Assembly: GCA_017979445.1 (NCBI GenBank)
Contig: CM030717.1
Location: forward strand, 21,563,288 to 21,627,287
Origin: Akebia trifoliata
Lineage: Eukaryota; Streptophyta; Magnoliopsida; Ranunculales; Lardizabalaceae
Length of the DNA: 64,000 nt
Direction: 5' to 3'
Shown here: piece by piece, positions 12,091-22,345 of the stretch
Numbering within the stretch: the first letter of the stretch is position 1
Layout of the letters: each line of letters opens with the position of its first letter
Notes under the pieces: generated by a model
What the model was told of the DNA's origin: nothing
The model's database searches: none
What the model saw: only the letters and a program-made list of their open reading frames with translations
Position numbers and translations under genes: made by a program

Positions 12091-12104
12091 AAAATGTTGT
12101 AGTG

Positions 12105-13050
12105 ATTGATCAACTCATGAATTTTTGAATACATGAAAAATAAAAAATCGATTTTTTTTCAATTCGCTAATATCAAATTGGGTTAACTCACTAATATTGG
12201 AATCGATCCACTCATGAATTTTTGAATGCATGACAAATTAAGAAATCGATTTTCTCAAGGAAAATCAATGAGTCAACTCGTTGATTTTGGGAACATTGAA
12301 AATTTGAATCAAATTTTTTAAAAATTAGGCATGTGGATTAAATCACCGATTTAATACACTTGGCGATTCCAAAAAAAAAAATTATGATTCTTTTGGTTAA
12401 CAAATTGCGAGTCGACTCGCTGATTTTCGAGACATTGAAAATTTGAATCGATTTTATTTTAAAATTAGGCACGTGCTTAACTCACTGATTTAATACACGT
12501 GGCAACTCAAAATTTGTGAGTTAAGCGATTGAATTTAATGCACGTAATGGTTCAAAAATCGAATCTCTTTGATAAAATATCGTCAATGAGCCAATTCACT
12601 AATCTTATATATGCGGCATTGAAAATCGATTTCGTGTTGTTCAAAATATGATCGAATTGATTCATTAATTTTGGTGTCATTTATGCCTCATTAAATCATG
12701 TAATTATTTTAACCGTAGGATTTGTTTAGTAAATCCGATACAATTTGGTGATGATTGGACCCTAGTTTGACTTTTAGTCTTTGAATGTTGACCGTAGGAT
12801 ATTTTTGGATTGCAGTAGAGACTGATCATCTTGATCAGGCGGGTTCGGTGCCTAACACCTTCCAAAATCTGTAACCTGACCCCTTACCCATCTCTCTATT
12901 CCACGGATCGACCCATATCCATTTGGAGTTAATTTTGGTTCTTAGACCTAAACTAGGTGGCGACTCCCTATTTTTTTAAATCCCCGAGATGCGTAGAACG
13001 GACCCCTATCTGCTATTTAGCGGACGGTCGCTGGGGTTGAGTCGATTTCA
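12105..13050 (+). repeat. Element A 5' LTR, second part
   Basis: This resumes directly after the CACTA target duplication ATT. It contains diverged subrepeats (TTGAAAATTTGAATC and TTAGGCACGTG at about 12,290-12,520), the motif GGTGCCTAACACCTTCC at about 12,850, a second primer-site core TGGCGACTCC at 12,958-12,967, and the LTR end GAGTCGATTTCA at 13,050. The last ~235 bases are found inverted at 38,707-38,943 in element C. Confidence 0.8.
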
Positions 13051-13051
13051 G

Positions 13052-13070
13052 TAGTGACTCCACTAGGGAC
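13052..13070 (+). other. Element A primer-binding site
   Basis: One base after the LTR end the sequence reads TAGTGACTCCACTAGGGAC. The better-preserved site in element B reads TGGCGACTCCACTGGGGAC. A TGG start fits pairing with the CCA tail of a tRNA; Ogre elements are reported to use tRNA-Arg, but I could not confirm the isoacceptor. Confidence 0.7.
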
Positions 13071-13617
13071 TTTAGGGTCAAACTTGACCCGATCCAAGAC
13101 TATCCTTAGGTTGATTGTTTTCCTCGAGTCAACCTAGTTGACTCAATAAGACTCTTATATTAGGCTAGATTTGGTCTTTTTTTTCATTGGCATGTGATTA
13201 GATATATTTAATTATTTATCTTTATTGATTGGTTTGATGATTGGATGTATTTAATTTGAATGGTTGGATATTTGCGAAAAACATCCTGGGCGTACTTTGT
13301 CCCTTTGCACACACTCACGAGCATGCATACGCATATTTGCATCATGTCATGTCCTTATAAACCCAGTAGTCGGATCTAAGCTAACCTGGTCTTTCGGGAC
13401 ACGGGGGACGCCCGTGAACGCTACAACTTCAGTACAGTACCTTCGGGTATATTAAACTAGAACACCACATACTGCTTGACTAGGTAAAACTGGAATAGTA
13501 TATCGGTGTTTCGGGCTAAAGTGACCTAAGCTTCGTCCTAACCTAGCCTCAATCATATAGAAAGCCTAGAACTTAGGCACGGTCCTACTAGGCCACGACT
13601 TGAATCGACCATAAGTG
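13071..13617 (+). other. Element A leader, first part
   Basis: Untranslated leader, matched in inverted orientation by 38,150-38,688 of element C. It includes a 63-codon frame (13,264-13,455, beginning TTG). The bases AAGTG at 13,613-13,617 are the left copy of element B's target duplication; the leader resumes at 24,134. Confidence 0.75.
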
Positions 13618-15268
13618 TGAAAGCGCCCTTGATCCGCGGGGTGCGCAGATCCGCTTTTGACCCTTGAGGTTTGGGAGTCGCCACTTAGTTATTACAGTCT
13701 AGGAACCAAATTGACCCTACAATGGATAAAAAGAACTAATCTACTATAGAAATCTGAATCTGGTGATCATGTTATGGGGTTGGAAGGTGTTAGGCACCAA
13801 CCCCGCCCGGCCAATGCTGGTCTTTACTTATCCCAAATAGATCTACATTGCTAATGATAAACCTAGATTAAAAAAAAAAAAAAAAATTTACCTTTGATCT
13901 GCAAAAGTGTTATTCCGTCAGATCTGGTTAGAATGGCTCCTTGTACCGTATTCCTTACTTCGTTCTATCTCCGAATCTGATTCCTGATTTCTGAGGTAAG
14001 GTATCTCCTTCTTGGATCTGAGTCTTTCAAATTTGTTGTGGATTTTTGGGATGTTTTTTAGAGGTTTTTGGGTGTTTTTTAGGGTAAAATCAGAGTAGGG
14101 GTGTTAGGGAAGGAGTTGGGGCTCCAAAATTAGGGTTTTGGGGAGGCTTATTTACCTACTTTTCCTAGGGTTTTTTCTTTGATACGAAAATAGGGTGTGG
14201 AGGCTCCTATTTATAAAGTTTTTAGAAGCATTAGGGTTTGATTAGGGTTTCTTTTAGGGTTTCAATTAGGGTTTTGACTTAGTCTTTAGGGTTTTAGGGT
14301 TTTGACTTTAGTCTTATGAGATCGACTTGATTAGTTTAGATTAGGGTTTTGATTTAAGGTTTTGACCTTAGTCTTATGAGATTGAATTTAATACTTGACT
14401 CTAGTCTTACTTAATTGACTTTAATTTTGACTTTAGCCTTATTTGATTGACTTTAATATCTTGACTTTAGTCTTGCTTGATTGACTTTAAATTTTTGGAG
14501 AACCCCCCTCTATTATATCTTTAATTCTTTGGACCCCAAATGGAGGGGTCCTTAAAGAAATATCTTGAGAACCATCAACAATTTTTCTTGAAAGTCTGAT
14601 TGATCAATTTTTTTGTTTAAATTTTATAATTAATTTTATTAATGTTTCACTTTACATTATTTAATGATTTATTTATTAATTTCGAAATTTTTAATTATTA
14701 AAATTGTGATATTACCGTCTTGCCCTCGAAGAGGATTTTTTACGTTTAAGTCATTTTTCAATGTTCCAGGATGTTTTGGAATCAGTTTCTCGTAAGGAAT
14801 TCAATGAAAAAGTTGATTTTTATCATTTATGAAATTTTTTGTGTGAAATGATCGTGAATTTTATGAGGGGTATTTTCATAATTTTGTCGAATTTTGTGAA
14901 AATTGGTGAAATAATTTATTTGGTTTCGATTTGTTGTTTTATGTGTTTGAATGGGTTTTCCTAAGCGTAATGTAGGCTCTAGGGTTGTTTTGATGTTAGG
15001 GGTATTTTGGTAATTTGGTCATTTTTAGTGATTTTTATCGTGAAGCTTCTTTTTTGTTTGCAAGATGATGATTTCTATGTTTCTGGGGTCGTATTTACCT
15101 AGCGTAGCGTGGTTTCTAAGTTTTGTCAGTTCGAGATACCTCATCCGGATTTCTGAAACATATCTGGTAACAAAATAAAGCATTGGAATAGACATCCATC
15201 ATTGGGAACCTTTGCGATCGGATTGACGACTTGATTAATCAGGTGGATGCAAAAATGGGGTGTCTACA
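13618..15268 (-). repeat. Element B 3' LTR
   Basis: 1651 bp with TG...CA ends. It contains the conserved GGTGTTAGGCACC near 13,786, the internal primer-site core (reverse complement at 13,674-13,683), and several AGGGTTT-rich pieces at 14,228-14,370 that resemble plant telomere repeats but are not a regular array. Confidence 0.92.
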
Positions 15269-15290
15269 GATGTCCCTCTTTGGCAGAGGG
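15269..15290 (-). other. Element B polypurine tract with hairpin
   Basis: On the element's sense strand the sequence next to the 3' LTR is CCCTCTGCCAAAGAGGGAC. The purine run AAAGAGGGA is the presumed plus-strand primer. CCCTCT and AGAGGG form a perfect 6-bp stem around GCCAA. Confidence 0.75.
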
Positions 15291-15594
15291 TTGAAGCAAA
15301 CTAGATAGCAAATCTATTTTGGTAGATAGTACGATATCCGAATGCCAAAGCTAGTGACAGTTCATTTTGCAGCCTGATTTAGCAATTCGTCGGGGTGTTC
15401 GGATCCTTTAGCGTAAAACTCTCCCCGAACTAGAAAAATGTCAGGTCCTTGAACGCGAGCTCTTACTGGCAGTGTCAGATCCTTGAATTTTAGAAAATTC
15501 TCCTTGATTGATGTAACAACTGTGCAAGTGTGTGGGCTCAAAATCTGAGATAGATTTCAAAGAGTTTGAATTGGAAATGAGTCAAAAATGAAGT
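15291..15594 (-). other. Element B sequence between polypurine tract and hairpin array
   Basis: Matches element A at about 34,560-34,725 (for example the reverse of GGCTGCAAAATGGACTGTC). Untranslated 3' region; no gene. Confidence 0.6.
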
Positions 15595-16882
15595 AATTTC
15601 GAGAAAACCCTCGGCGGTAACTGAGCATAGTTCCGAGAAAACCCTCGGCGGCATCTGAGCATAATTCCAAGAAAACCTAGCGGCATCTGAGCATAATTCC
15701 CAGAAAATCCTTGGCGGCATCTGAGCATAGTTCCGAGAAAACCCTCGGCGGCATCTGAGCATAATTCCAAGAAAACTCTTGGCGGCATCTGAGCATAGTT
15801 CCGAGAAAACCCTCGGCGGCATCTGAGCATAATTCCAAGAAAACCCTTGGCGGCATCTGAGATAGTTCCGAGAAAACCCTCGGCGGCATCTGAGCATAAT
15901 TCCAAGAAAACCCTTGGCGGCATCTGAGCATAGTTCCGAGAAAACCCTCGGCGGCATCTGAGCATAATTCCAAGAAAACCCTTGACGGCATCTGAGCATA
16001 ATTCCAAGAAAATCTTGGCGGCATCTGAGCATAATTTCGAGAAAACCCTCGGCGGTAACTGAGCATAGTTCCGAGAAAACCCTCGGTGGCATCTGAGCAT
16101 AATTCCAAGAAAACCATTGGCGGCATCTGAGCATAATTCTCAGAAAACCCTTGGCGGCATCTGAGCATAGTTCCGAGAAAACCCTCGACGGCATCTGAGC
16201 ATAATTCCAAGAAAACCCTTGGCGGCATCTGAGTATAATTCCAAGAAAACCCTTGGCGGCATCTGAGCATAGTTCCAAGAAAACCCTCGGCGGCATCTGA
16301 GCATAATTCCATGAAAACCCTTGGCGGCATCTGAGCATAGTTTCGAGAAAACCCTCGGCGGCATCTGAGCATAGTTCCGAGAAAACCCTCGGCGGCATCT
16401 GAGCATAATTCCATGAAAACCCTTGGCGGCATCTGAGCATAGTTTCGAGAAAACCCTCGGCGGCATCTGAGCATAGTTCCGAGAAAACCCTCGGCGGCAT
16501 CTGAGCATAATTCCAAGAAAACCCTTGGCGGCATCTGAGCATAGTTCCGAGAAAACCCTCGGCGGTATCTGAGCATAATTCCAAGAAAACCCTTGGCGGC
16601 ATCTGAGCATAGTTCCAAGAAAACCCTCGGCGGCATCTGAGCATAATTCCAAGAAAATCCCTTGGCGGCATCTGAGCATAGTTCCAAGAAAACCCTCGGC
16701 GGCATCTGAGCATAATTCCAAGAAAACCCTTAGCGGCATCTGAGTATAATTCCAAGAAAACCCTTGGCGGCATCTGAGCATAGTTCCGAGAAAACCCTCG
16801 GCGGCATCTGAGCATAATTCCATGAAAACCCTTGGCGGCATCTGAGCATAGTTCCGAGAAAACCCTCGGCGGCATCTGAGCA
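15595..16882 (-). repeat. 34-bp tandem hairpin array (about 38 copies) in element B
   Basis: The unit is about 34 bp (GCGGCATCTGAGCATAGTTC then CGAGAAAACCCTCG, plus strand). Each unit holds a 5-bp stem with a 6-base AAAACC loop. Two main forms often alternate: CCGAG...CTCGG and CCAAG...CTTGG. The third stem position changes on both sides together, so pairing is kept in most units; a few units (CCAAG with CTCGG, CCATG with CTTGG) break it. Because 34 is not a multiple of three, all three frames stay open over long distances; these frames are not genes. Diverged copies lie at the same relative place in element A. Confidence 0.93.
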
Positions 16883-17600
16883 AAATTGGCGAAGGAATGA
16901 AGGACTTTTGAGAAAGAATGAATGAATTTGGAAAAGACTGATCAGAGTGAATTGAATAAATCTGGAAGATACTGAATCTGGAAGAGAAATGATCGAATCC
17001 AAGAATGATTAGATCTAGGAATGAAAAAATACCATATTAGTTGATCTCTGGGCACAGTCAAATGTGAGATCCGAAGTGCTTTTGTTTGATCCTCAATGAT
17101 TTATCCAAAAGTTTTATGAATTTAAAACCTGAGTTTGAATCTCAAGAGTTTTTTCGAAAAACTGCTATCAAGAGGGTAACCTTAAATTTGAAGTTCTCAT
17201 TATTTTTTTAGGATTAACATTGCTCAAAAATAATTGAACACATCATTAAAAAATGCCCCTTGTATAAGGGGGGAAATTACATATCTAGAGGAAAAAGAAA
17301 AAATGCCCCTTGTATGAAGGTTTGAAATATTTGATTACCACAAGCGCAATAAAGATCCAACTTTTAATTTTGATTAATTTTATTAAAGATTTTGAGTCAG
17401 GCTCAAGAGAACAAAATATTTCCTTTTGAGACTCATCATAGAATTCACCATTCTCTCCATTGGTTCACTTGGGGAAGTAAGAATTTTCAGATCGATCGTA
17501 GACAAGATACTTGTGACTTCTGAATCTATGCCTGGTTTAAGCTGAGTATTGAACTTGATTATTCGGATTTCTGATGTTTCAGCTCGAACTGCTCTCAACT
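16883..17600 (-). other. Element B 3' untranslated region
   Basis: AT-rich sequence corresponding to about 33,200-33,740 of element A, including two short near-copies of AAATGCCCCTTGTAT (about 17,253 and 17,302). No gene seen. Confidence 0.5.
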
Positions 17601-17860
17601 TGGGATTTTCTTTTGTTTTTTTTTGTATTGCTCTAACTTTTGCCTAGATCGCCTTTCCAGGTTTTCAATCTATCGAGTTTGCTCTAACTTTTGCCTAGAT
17701 CGCCTTTTTAGGTTTTCGATCTAGCGAGCTTTTTCTTTTTTCTTGGCTCTGATTGTTGCCAAAGTTGTCCTTTCAGATTTTCAACTTTGCGAGCTTGCCT
17801 TAATTTTTGCCTAAGTCGCCCTTTTTGGATTTTCAACTTAGCAGGTTCATCATTTTTTTT
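17600..17860 (-). repeat. About 60-bp repeats in the element B 3' region
   Basis: Four diverged units share TTGCCTAGATCGCC (or TTGCCTAAGTCGCC), then a TTTTCAATCTA-like stretch and GCGAGCTT. The same repeats occur in element A at about 32,900-33,130 in the opposite direction, so they are an ancestral part of the family's 3' region. Confidence 0.75.
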
Positions 17861-18372
17861 TATCTTTTTCTTCTCTTCTTAAGTTCTAGAATTACTGTCT
17901 GATCATGCTTCGCTACCCTCCTTGACTTTTTCACACGGTACTTAGGAGGACTTTTATAGGTAGGCTTGGGACTAGACAAAAAGAAAGGAATTTTGAGGCT
18001 CAAAAACCCAAATGCCCCTTGTGTGGCATTTCATTTAAAAAAATTTCTTGAACTTTCTTCCCCATTTTGGATGATATTTCTTTTTCTTTTGAATTGTTTT
18101 CTTTTTAGATTTTTCCTTTGTCGGGGAATCTATATATATTTTTTTATTTTGATGTGGTCGGGCTTGAAGTAACTTCTCAGGTTGCCTACGTACCCCAAAT
18201 TTTTGGGATCAGACCAAAACGTAGTTCAGATATTCCGTCCCCTAGGTTAGGTGATCGGGCTAAGAAATAAAAGGCACAATTTTTCTCTTTTTGAACAGGC
18301 TGCAAAAGGGGTTGAGAAAGGAGAATAAAGAACTAGGTAATAGGAAAATTGATTCGGCCAAAAATGGCCTCC
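17861..18372 (-). other. Element B 3' untranslated region next to integrase
   Basis: Closely related to 32,460-32,880 of element A (shared GTTGCCTACGTACCCCA and AATGCCCCTTGTGTGGCATT, seen inverted in A). No coding capacity. Confidence 0.6.
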
Positions 18373-19260
18373 TTAAATGTAGTACCGTTTGATTTGGTCA
18401 AGGTTAGTTGGTTCTAGTAACTCGATTCCATCATGATCTTGAAGTCTGACAGCTTTTCCTGACAGTATTTCCTTAATGAATAATTTCTCCAATTGGGTTC
18501 AGACTTTCTCCTATAGTCTAGGAGGAGTGTTCAATTTTCTTTGAAGTCTGATAGTTAAATCCTTGACTTGTAAATGATGAGCTTTGACCTTTTTGTCAAA
18601 TGCACGGGTGACTCTTCTTAGATAAGCTTGCACATGGTACAGGGCTTTAACTCGTTTTCTTCGATCAAGTTTAATTCTTCATACTGCTGTCGAACCCAAT
18701 CTGTTTCTAACAAATGATTTTCCAACAAGACCCTGAGAGACAAATTTCCATTTCAACTGGCAAGACTACTTCCATGCCATACACTAAGGAGTAGGGAGTA
18801 GCTCCAGTAAAGGATCGAATTGAAGTTCGATATGTCCATAGCGTGAATGATAATTTTTCTAACCAATCTCGATGTGATTGATATATTTTTCTGATGATAG
18901 TCTTGAGACTCTTAATAACTGCTTCAACCGTTCCATTGATCTGAGGATGGTAGGGGGATGATTTGTGTTTCCGGATCTTTAACTTTAAACATAGAGTAAT
19001 GATTTATGCTTTGAAGTACGACCCATTATCAGAGATCAGTTCAAAAGGTACCCCAATATCGACTGATAATATGTGATTTGAAACTCAAGATGTAGTAAGG
19101 ATAGTGCTGATACATTTTATAACATCTTCTTTGATTCCATCGATATAGACGAGTATCTATTCCGTGTTGAACAACACCCAAGCTTGTACCTAACATACCC
19201 TCATATGATCACACGAACAAGTCTTTTGAAATTTCTGAGTAAATTCATTATCCCCTCGTG
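18373..19260 (-). pseudogene. Element B integrase remnant
   Basis: Read on the minus strand, this region encodes the C-terminal two-thirds of a Ty3-gypsy integrase, which inserts element DNA into the genome. Visible landmarks are ELISDNGSYF (second catalytic Asp), a PYHPQINGTVEA segment (catalytic Glu), SHRDWLEKL, ATPYSLVYGMEVVLPVEMEI and a C-terminal LDQIKRYYI ending near 18,373. It aligns with 31,790-32,447 of element A. Stops and frame changes interrupt it. The N-terminal zinc-binding part is degraded or absent, and nothing of RT or RNase H is seen upstream. The block is a relic left after internal deletion. Confidence 0.85.
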
Positions 19261-22200
19261 TTCCTTTAGGGATAAGATAGTTTCTATTTGAATCTCTTTA
19301 GGAATTATTTTTTGTTTCGAGGACAAAGACCTTCATTTCTCGATTAAAGGTTGAGCCCGACTCTTATCTTATTGTTCAAAAACGCAATCTATTAAATTAT
19401 TAGTTAATTCGTTAATGCGCTCGAGGTATTCAAAAATTTCCTTTATCCGATCAATTTCAGATGGGGCAACAGACACCTATAGACTCGATGAACTAACCTG
19501 ACTCAATAGGAAAGAGTAGACTCAATCTAAGGAAGACATGACCTTGCTGGAAAAAAAAAACTCGAGCTAACCCAAATGACTCATGAAAACTCAAGACAAG
19601 TACCCACACGAGTTTGATTAAGACTGAGGACTGAGATATTACTTACAACCAGTAGGATTGAAGCACTATAATCTTCAAAGAATAACTGAACGATGTTGAG
19701 AAATTTTGAGGTCATTTCTAACTGTTGACTTGATATTGACGTTTACTCTAACTGACCGGATTTACAACCCTAGCTAGACGATAGACGATTGAGCTTAGAT
19801 ACAATGATAACCCTTAAAACCTCTTTGAAGGTGAATTTAACCAATTTCAGTGTCACCCCCTTGATAACATTTTAAATGAATCCTGAGATTTTATAAAATT
19901 TTGTACACCAATCCGTTAAACAATTCATCCATTCAATGATTATTCAGAAGAAAAATAATTTTATTGCACTCTTGAAAATAATGTTTTTATTGAATAACAA
20001 TTTTCACAATACTGATTATTTTTTGCAATCATTTTCTTTTTAGAAAAACATATTTTGATAATTTTATAAGGTCCATGTAAAAAATAGATTTTTGGTAAAA
20101 AACATATTTCAAAAAAATTTCATGCAAACATAGATCTTTTGTTAATCATTTTCTTTTCTTTTGGAAAATATTTTTCTCTGAAAAATAGTTTTTTATTTGG
20201 AAATCATTTTCTCTTGGAAAATCTTATTCTTATGAAAAATATTTTTTGGAAAACGTTTTTTCTTAGAAAATATTTTTTCTAGAGAATAACACTTTTTCTG
20301 GAAAACACTTCTTTTGGAAAATATTTTTTTTTTTGGGAAATATTTTGCCTTTGTAAACTATTTTTCTTCTTTGAAAATTTGATTTCTATTTCGATTTAAA
20401 TGGGCCGGTCCATCAGGACTGTTGGATCAGGATGGACTGGGTCATTATTATAAAAGAATGGATTCTTTATTGGGTCGGTGCACCCATTTTGATTTTCAAA
20501 AATAATATTTTTGATCCTTGAGGACAATCATACACTCTGATCTCACCATTCACATCACTCACATACATTCATCAATCAATGGACTCCATTCAATAAACAA
20601 CCCAGGAACACCCACGATAAGTTTGAGTTGTGACCTATTGGGAAGGTTTTTAGACTCTAAGCTTACTACGTGCAATGCATTTTTATCTAGCCACCCTTGC
20701 CCAAGCACACCTATATACCTTTCGATACGTGGTGACTTGGTTTGATATACCTTATAGGTGATAATCTAAAACCTCAATTCACTTCTCTAAAGTAAAAAAC
20801 AACCAGTTTGATCTCCAGTTGAGAGGTGGCGCACAATGCTGAGCAAGGGCCCACTTAAATACCTCTCGTCTAGAATAGACGTAGTCTATCCCCCTCGTAC
20901 AGTAGGGTACAGCGGGGCAAGATCTGCTTAGGCACCGGTTTTGATCAAGAAGTGCAATTGATACACTTAGATTATCTTTTATACCTACGGGTATGAGTCA
21001 AGGGTTGTAGCTTTCATAAATGGTTTGGCATCCCACGAGGGGAACGACCACGTACTAGTACTACGTTGGCAATCGGGACATGTGACTGTGTGGCTCACAA
21101 TAGGTCAAAGGCTCAGGTCGCTCCAGCCTGGGTGCATCAATATACCTCTCAGAATCACCTGATCAGACGGTATTGATGCCCTCAGTTTGATATACCCTAA
21201 GGTACGTGACTGGAGTTGTGGTTTTCATGAATGACGTCGCATCTCCGAAGAGACCGGGCCACGCACTGGTGCCACGTTGGCTATATGGGACGTGTAAGTG
21301 GGTAAAACAGTAAACGTGCTTGTGGTGTGTGCAAAATAGGGTGGGGTGTGCCCGGGGCCTTTTTCAAACACGTGGGCCCATGGGCCAGATTATGTCATCA
21401 CATATGGATATCAAATGAATATTGATCAAGAAAATAATCCAAAACCCATCACATTGAAATTAAGATGAAATCAAACCCATCACAAATATATCTTCGATCA
21501 TGGCAAATCAATTAATGAGCATGGCATATAATAATTGATCAAACAAACATTGCAATAGGCATAATTTTTATAATTTTTAAGGTCCAATCAATGATCACTT
21601 TTGGGTGATCCAAAATAAATCGAGATTCCAATAGGTGTTACATTGATGATAGAATGACAATGGTTGAGATGAGCTCACTCTCAAGAACATTAATTGTGCC
21701 AACATTAGATAAATTCAGATTTTCTGTGAATTAGGAAAATACAATCTGAACTTGCATCGATGATATCTAAGGCTCCCGATAACGAAATCAAGTGAACTCA
21801 AGTTCTAAATTAATTTACTCGATGAGATCTACATTTTATTAATAGGTGTCCAGACTTAGTTTTCACCAGAATGTTCTGTAAAAAAATTTTAACGTTGCTG
21901 TCCCAACTTTCATTCAGAAATAATTCCAGATTTACAGATTGAACTTGCATCGATGATATCTAAGGCTTTCGATAACGAAATTGAGTAAACTCAAATTCTA
22001 AATTAATCTACTCGACGAGATCTATGTTTTATTAAGAGGCTCCCAGACTTAATTCTCACTAGAATATTCTCTAAGAATGTTTTAATATTTCTATCCAACC
22101 TTCATTTTCATTGGTCAATTTGAATCTTTCATTATTTATGGGTCATCAAAAACTGATCCTTAATTGGAGAAAAAAAAATGCAATACCCAAAATCATCTAC

Positions 22201-22327
22201 AATTAAGATAAAAAATAAATAAACAGAAAAAATAAATAAAATAAATCCAACTAAATAATAAAAAAAAACTAGGTCATCTTGGCAATGCTCCCATACTTGC
22301 GGTTTTTCAAGTTTGATCCTCAATAGT
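19261..22327 (-). other. Element B leader and deleted interior
   Basis: No protein domain is recognised. The part at 20,800-21,400 is related to the leaders of A and C: AGAGGTGGCGCACAAT (20,821) recurs at 36,841, and two diverged leader copies of about 190 bp lie at about 20,960-21,130 and 21,140-21,310. The part at 20,000-20,400 is rich in TTGGAAAATATTTTTT-like repeats. A segment (ATCGATGATATCTAAGGCT) is duplicated at about 21,755 and 21,950. Deletion of gag to RT must have occurred here. Confidence 0.55.
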
Positions 22328-22344
22328 CCCCAGTGGAGTCGCCA
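22328..22344 (-). other. Element B primer-binding site
   Basis: On the sense strand TGGCGACTCCACTGGGG starts one base after the 5' LTR end. This is the best-preserved member of the site also found in A, C and E. The TGG start fits a tRNA CCA end (probably tRNA-Arg as in Ogre; not verified). Confidence 0.78.
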
Positions 22345-22345
22345 C

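Larger units (their letters stand above)
2551..12104 (+). mobile_element. Non-autonomous CACTA (En/Spm) transposon with captured gene fragments
   Basis: The left end is CACTACAACATTTTTG and the right end its reverse complement CAAAAATGTTGTAGTG. The flanking 3-bp target duplication ATT lies at 2548-2550 and 12,105-12,107. Removing the element and one ATT rejoins element A's LTR: the joined flank resembles a nearby LTR subrepeat (TATTGGAAT then ATGAATTTTTGAA near 12,200). Both subterminal regions are packed with a palindromic repeat. No transposase (TNPD-like) frame is seen; instead the interior carries exon and intron pieces of RNase H2A, myosin XI and unrecognised genes, so the element would need transposase from elsewhere. 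Confidence 0.93.

Noticed and set aside
14228..14370. Interstitial telomere (TTTAGGG-like runs), also at 22,978-23,230
   Set aside because: Units are irregular, mixed with TTGACTTAGTC, and present in both LTRs of element B; they are LTR subrepeats.
15595..16882. Possible CRISPR array (regular short repeats)
   Set aside because: Units are contiguous and nearly identical, with no unique spacers, and lie in a plant retrotransposon.
15538..17002. Long overlapping minus-strand open frames (up to 445 codons) with CSDAAKGFL-type repeats
   Set aside because: They come from a 34-bp tandem repeat whose length shifts the frame each unit; three frames are open at once and the region is the 3' non-coding part of element B.
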